Shown one piece after another: positions 5,637-7,078 of a stretch of DNA of 7,078 nucleotides. Every line of letters starts with the position of its first letter. Position 1 is the stretch's first letter. Both the position numbers and the translations under genes were made by a program. The notes below the pieces were generated by a model that saw only the letters and a program-made list of their open reading frames with translations, made no database searches and was not told the origin of the DNA. Source of the stretch: Candidatus Brocadiaceae bacterium (GTDB lineage Bacteria; Planctomycetota; Brocadiia; SM23-32); NCBI GenBank assembly GCA_003551785.1, contig PUNP01000813.1, positions 1 through 7,078 on the forward strand, read 5' to 3'.

Positions 5637-6986
5637 ATGAACACCAACGATCTTACGGCTAAATTGGACAGTTTTTGTGAAAAAGAGAGGTTTGCCGCGC
5701 TGCAAACTCTTATAGAAACGGAGTCTGAAAAAACTGAATCACCGGAAAAAGGGTGGATAAATATGCACTGCCATACCTTCTTCTCTTACAACGCCTATGG
5801 GTATTCTCCTGCGCACATAGCGTGGGAGGCACGCCGCCGCAAGCTGGACGCCGCCGGGATCGTCGATTTTGATTGTCTGGACGGCACAAAAGAGTTTCTG
5901 GAATGCGGAAGGATGCTCAAACTCAAAACCTGTGCCGGTTTCGAAACACGAGCCTACATTCCCGAATACAGTGATGTCGTGATTAATTCTCCTAAAGAAC
6001 CCGGTGTCTTCTATGTTGCCGGCACCGGATTCATCGCCCCGCCAACCGAGGGAACTAAAGCAGCCGATACGCTGAATTCTATGCGGCAGCGGGCTAAAAA
6101 CCGTAACATTATCATGATGGAGAAAATCAATGACTACCTGGGGAAAGACGCCGCTATCGACTATGAAAAAGATGTCATACCAAGAACACCGTCCGGAAAC
6201 GCCACTGAACGGCATATGCTGAGCGCATATGAGGGCAAAATGCGCAAAAATATACCCGACAGCGATAGGCGCGCAGCGTTCTGGGCCTCCAAATTAAATG
6301 AACCTGAAAGCGAGGTCAGCGACATAATAGATTCGCCGACACAGCTTAAAGGCCTTATAAGGAGAAAACTGATGAAATTCGGCGGTATCGGTTATGCAGA
6401 ACCCGATCCGAATTCATTTCCCGATCTCTCTGAAGCCATAGAGATGACGCTGGAATGCGGGGCTCTTCCCTCCGCCTGCTGGCTGGACGGGGCGAGTGAA
6501 GGTGAAAAAGATGCCGGTAAACATCTGAAATTCCTGCGGGATAAAGGGTGCCTCAGCGTAACCATTATACCGGACAGAAACTGGAATGTTGATGAAGGTG
6601 ATTATCAATGGAAAGTCGGTAAGCTCGATGAAATTGTCTCCGTCGGGAAACAGCTCGATATGATTGTGCTGGCCGGAACCGAGATGAACAAAAGCGGCAA
6701 TAAATTCGTGGATGATTTCAGTACATCCGCGCTCTCAAAACATCTTGAAACGTTTCGGAAGGGAGCATTTGCAAGTTGGGGCCATACTCTGCTGATGATG
6801 ACTGCCGGTATCGGGATTACCGGCAAATGGAGTCGCAGGCATTTCGGCGAGGACGTCGCCGGCCGTAATGAATTTTTCGTGCAAATTGGTTCCCAACAGT
6901 ATCCTGATGAAGACCAATTTAAAAAGTTAGGAGAATGGGGCTCACAGGGAACACCGGATGATTACATGAACATATTGGATACTTAA
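5637..6986 (+). CDS. PHP-family protein with altered metal motif, function unknown
   Basis: A 449-aa soluble protein. The PHP-type N-terminal motif HCH is at 44-46. The second motif reads V76-D-F-D79 where PHP enzymes usually have TDHD, so the expected His is Phe78. E103 (GFETR) fits the next ligand. Later conserved-looking segments are CWLDG (281-285), IPDRNWN (311-317), GTEMN (347-351), KFVDDF (356-361) and H383 (WGHT), which might complete a different metal site. The middle (~150-260) is charged and probably helical. It belongs to a different PHP branch from the neighbouring fusion protein. The start has no clear Shine-Dalgarno. The next in-frame Met is residue 43, directly at the HCH motif, so 5637 is preferred. 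Substrate and reaction are unknown. Confidence 0.85.
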   Translation: MNTNDLTAKLDSFCEKERFAALQTLIETESEKTESPEKGWINMHCHTFFSYNAYGYSPAHIAWEARRRKLDAAGIVDFDCLDGTKEFLECGRMLKLKTCAGFETRAYIPEYSDVVINSPKEPGVFYVAGTGFIAPPTEGTKAADTLNSMRQRAKNRNIIMMEKINDYLGKDAAIDYEKDVIPRTPSGNATERHMLSAYEGKMRKNIPDSDRRAAFWASKLNEPESEVSDIIDSPTQLKGLIRRKLMKFGGIGYAEPDPNSFPDLSEAIEMTLECGALPSACWLDGASEGEKDAGKHLKFLRDKGCLSVTIIPDRNWNVDEGDYQWKVGKLDEIVSVGKQLDMIVLAGTEMNKSGNKFVDDFSTSALSKHLETFRKGAFASWGHTLLMMTAGIGITGKWSRRHFGEDVAGRNEFFVQIGSQQYPDEDQFKKLGEWGSQGTPDDYMNILDT

Positions 6987-6995
6987 GTTTTCTAT

Positions 6996-7004
6996 AAGGG
7001 AGGA
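6996..7004 (+). promoter_or_regulatory. Strong Shine-Dalgarno of clpB
   Basis: AAGGGAGGA ends 9 nt before the ATG at 7014. It is much stronger than the initiation regions of the three upstream genes, as expected for an abundant chaperone. Confidence 0.8.
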
Positions 7005-7013
7005 TAAATAATT

Positions 7014-7078
7014 ATGCGCTTGGACAAATTTACTATAAAAGCACAGGAAGCTCTTGAAGAAGCTCAGAAATCGGCTGG
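7014..7078 (+). CDS. clpB: ClpB disaggregase chaperone, N-terminal fragment (runs off window)
   Basis: Only the first 21 complete codons are visible. They read MRLDKFTIKAQEALEEAQKS, then Ala and the first two bases of a Gly codon. This is the typical beginning of ClpB, the ATP-driven hexameric disaggregase that works with DnaK; ClpA and ClpC begin differently. The visible part belongs to the N-terminal substrate-binding domain. The gene follows the PHP gene by 27 nt with no terminator between, so the two may share a transcript. No CIRCE-type inverted repeat or sigma-32-like promoter is visible just upstream. Only ~21 residues support the call, but the match to the family start is distinctive. 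Confidence 0.85.
   Translation, partial: MRLDKFTIKAQEALEEAQKSA

Noticed and set aside
1..7078. CRISPR array, insertion-sequence transposase, rRNA or full tRNA gene
   Set aside because: No regularly spaced direct repeats, no transposase motif and no stable RNA signature were found on either strand.

Overview
The window is about 7.1 kb of bacterial DNA of moderate GC (roughly 45% by eye). It holds three complete genes and the first codons of a fourth, all on the + strand, plus about 1.3 kb of hairpin-rich non-coding DNA at the left end. Promoters are of the ordinary sigma-70 type (TTGACA-17-TATAAT at 1067-1095 and TTGTAA-17-TATAAT at 5564-5592), and clpB has a strong Shine-Dalgarno. The organism cannot be named from this sequence. 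A cytoplasmic c-di-GMP sensor of a type common in anaerobes, and dispersed short GC-rich palindromes, would fit a free-living Gram-negative or deep-branching anaerobe (PVC group, Deltaproteobacteria-like or similar), but that is a weak inference.

Layout. Positions 1-1066 contain no convincing gene. They hold one copy of a ~135-nt hairpin element (17-151), three related 14-bp imperfect palindromes (144-238), a 10-bp inverted repeat (363-398) and a run of short perfect hairpins (616-972). A consensus promoter at 1067 starts a ~200-nt leader carrying two more perfect hairpins. The leader precedes a 792-aa PAS-GAF-PAS-GGDEF-HD-GYP protein (1308-3686), followed after 13 nt by a 493-aa fusion of a calcineurin-like metallophosphoesterase and a PHP phosphoesterase (3700-5181). 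These two genes are very probably one operon. The 455-nt gap 5182-5636 contains the second, inverted copy of the 135-nt element, a small dyad and a promoter. That promoter drives a 449-aa PHP-family protein (5637-6986) with an altered metal motif. After 27 nt, clpB begins (7014) and runs off the window.

How the genes may work together. The first gene encodes both c-di-GMP synthesis and hydrolysis modules under sensory control. Its partner carries two apparently intact but unrelated metal-dependent phosphoesterase active sites in one chain. The pair looks like a signalling cassette, but the substrate of the partner cannot be read from sequence.

The most unusual signal is the 135-nt element. 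Its two copies lie 5.1 kb apart in opposite orientation, bracketing the two-gene operon. Each folds into a ~98-nt hairpin. They share an identical 29-nt tip, while their outer stems differ by paired, compensatory changes. The positions of wobble pairs further suggest which strand folds: + for the right copy, - for the left. I do not recognise the family.
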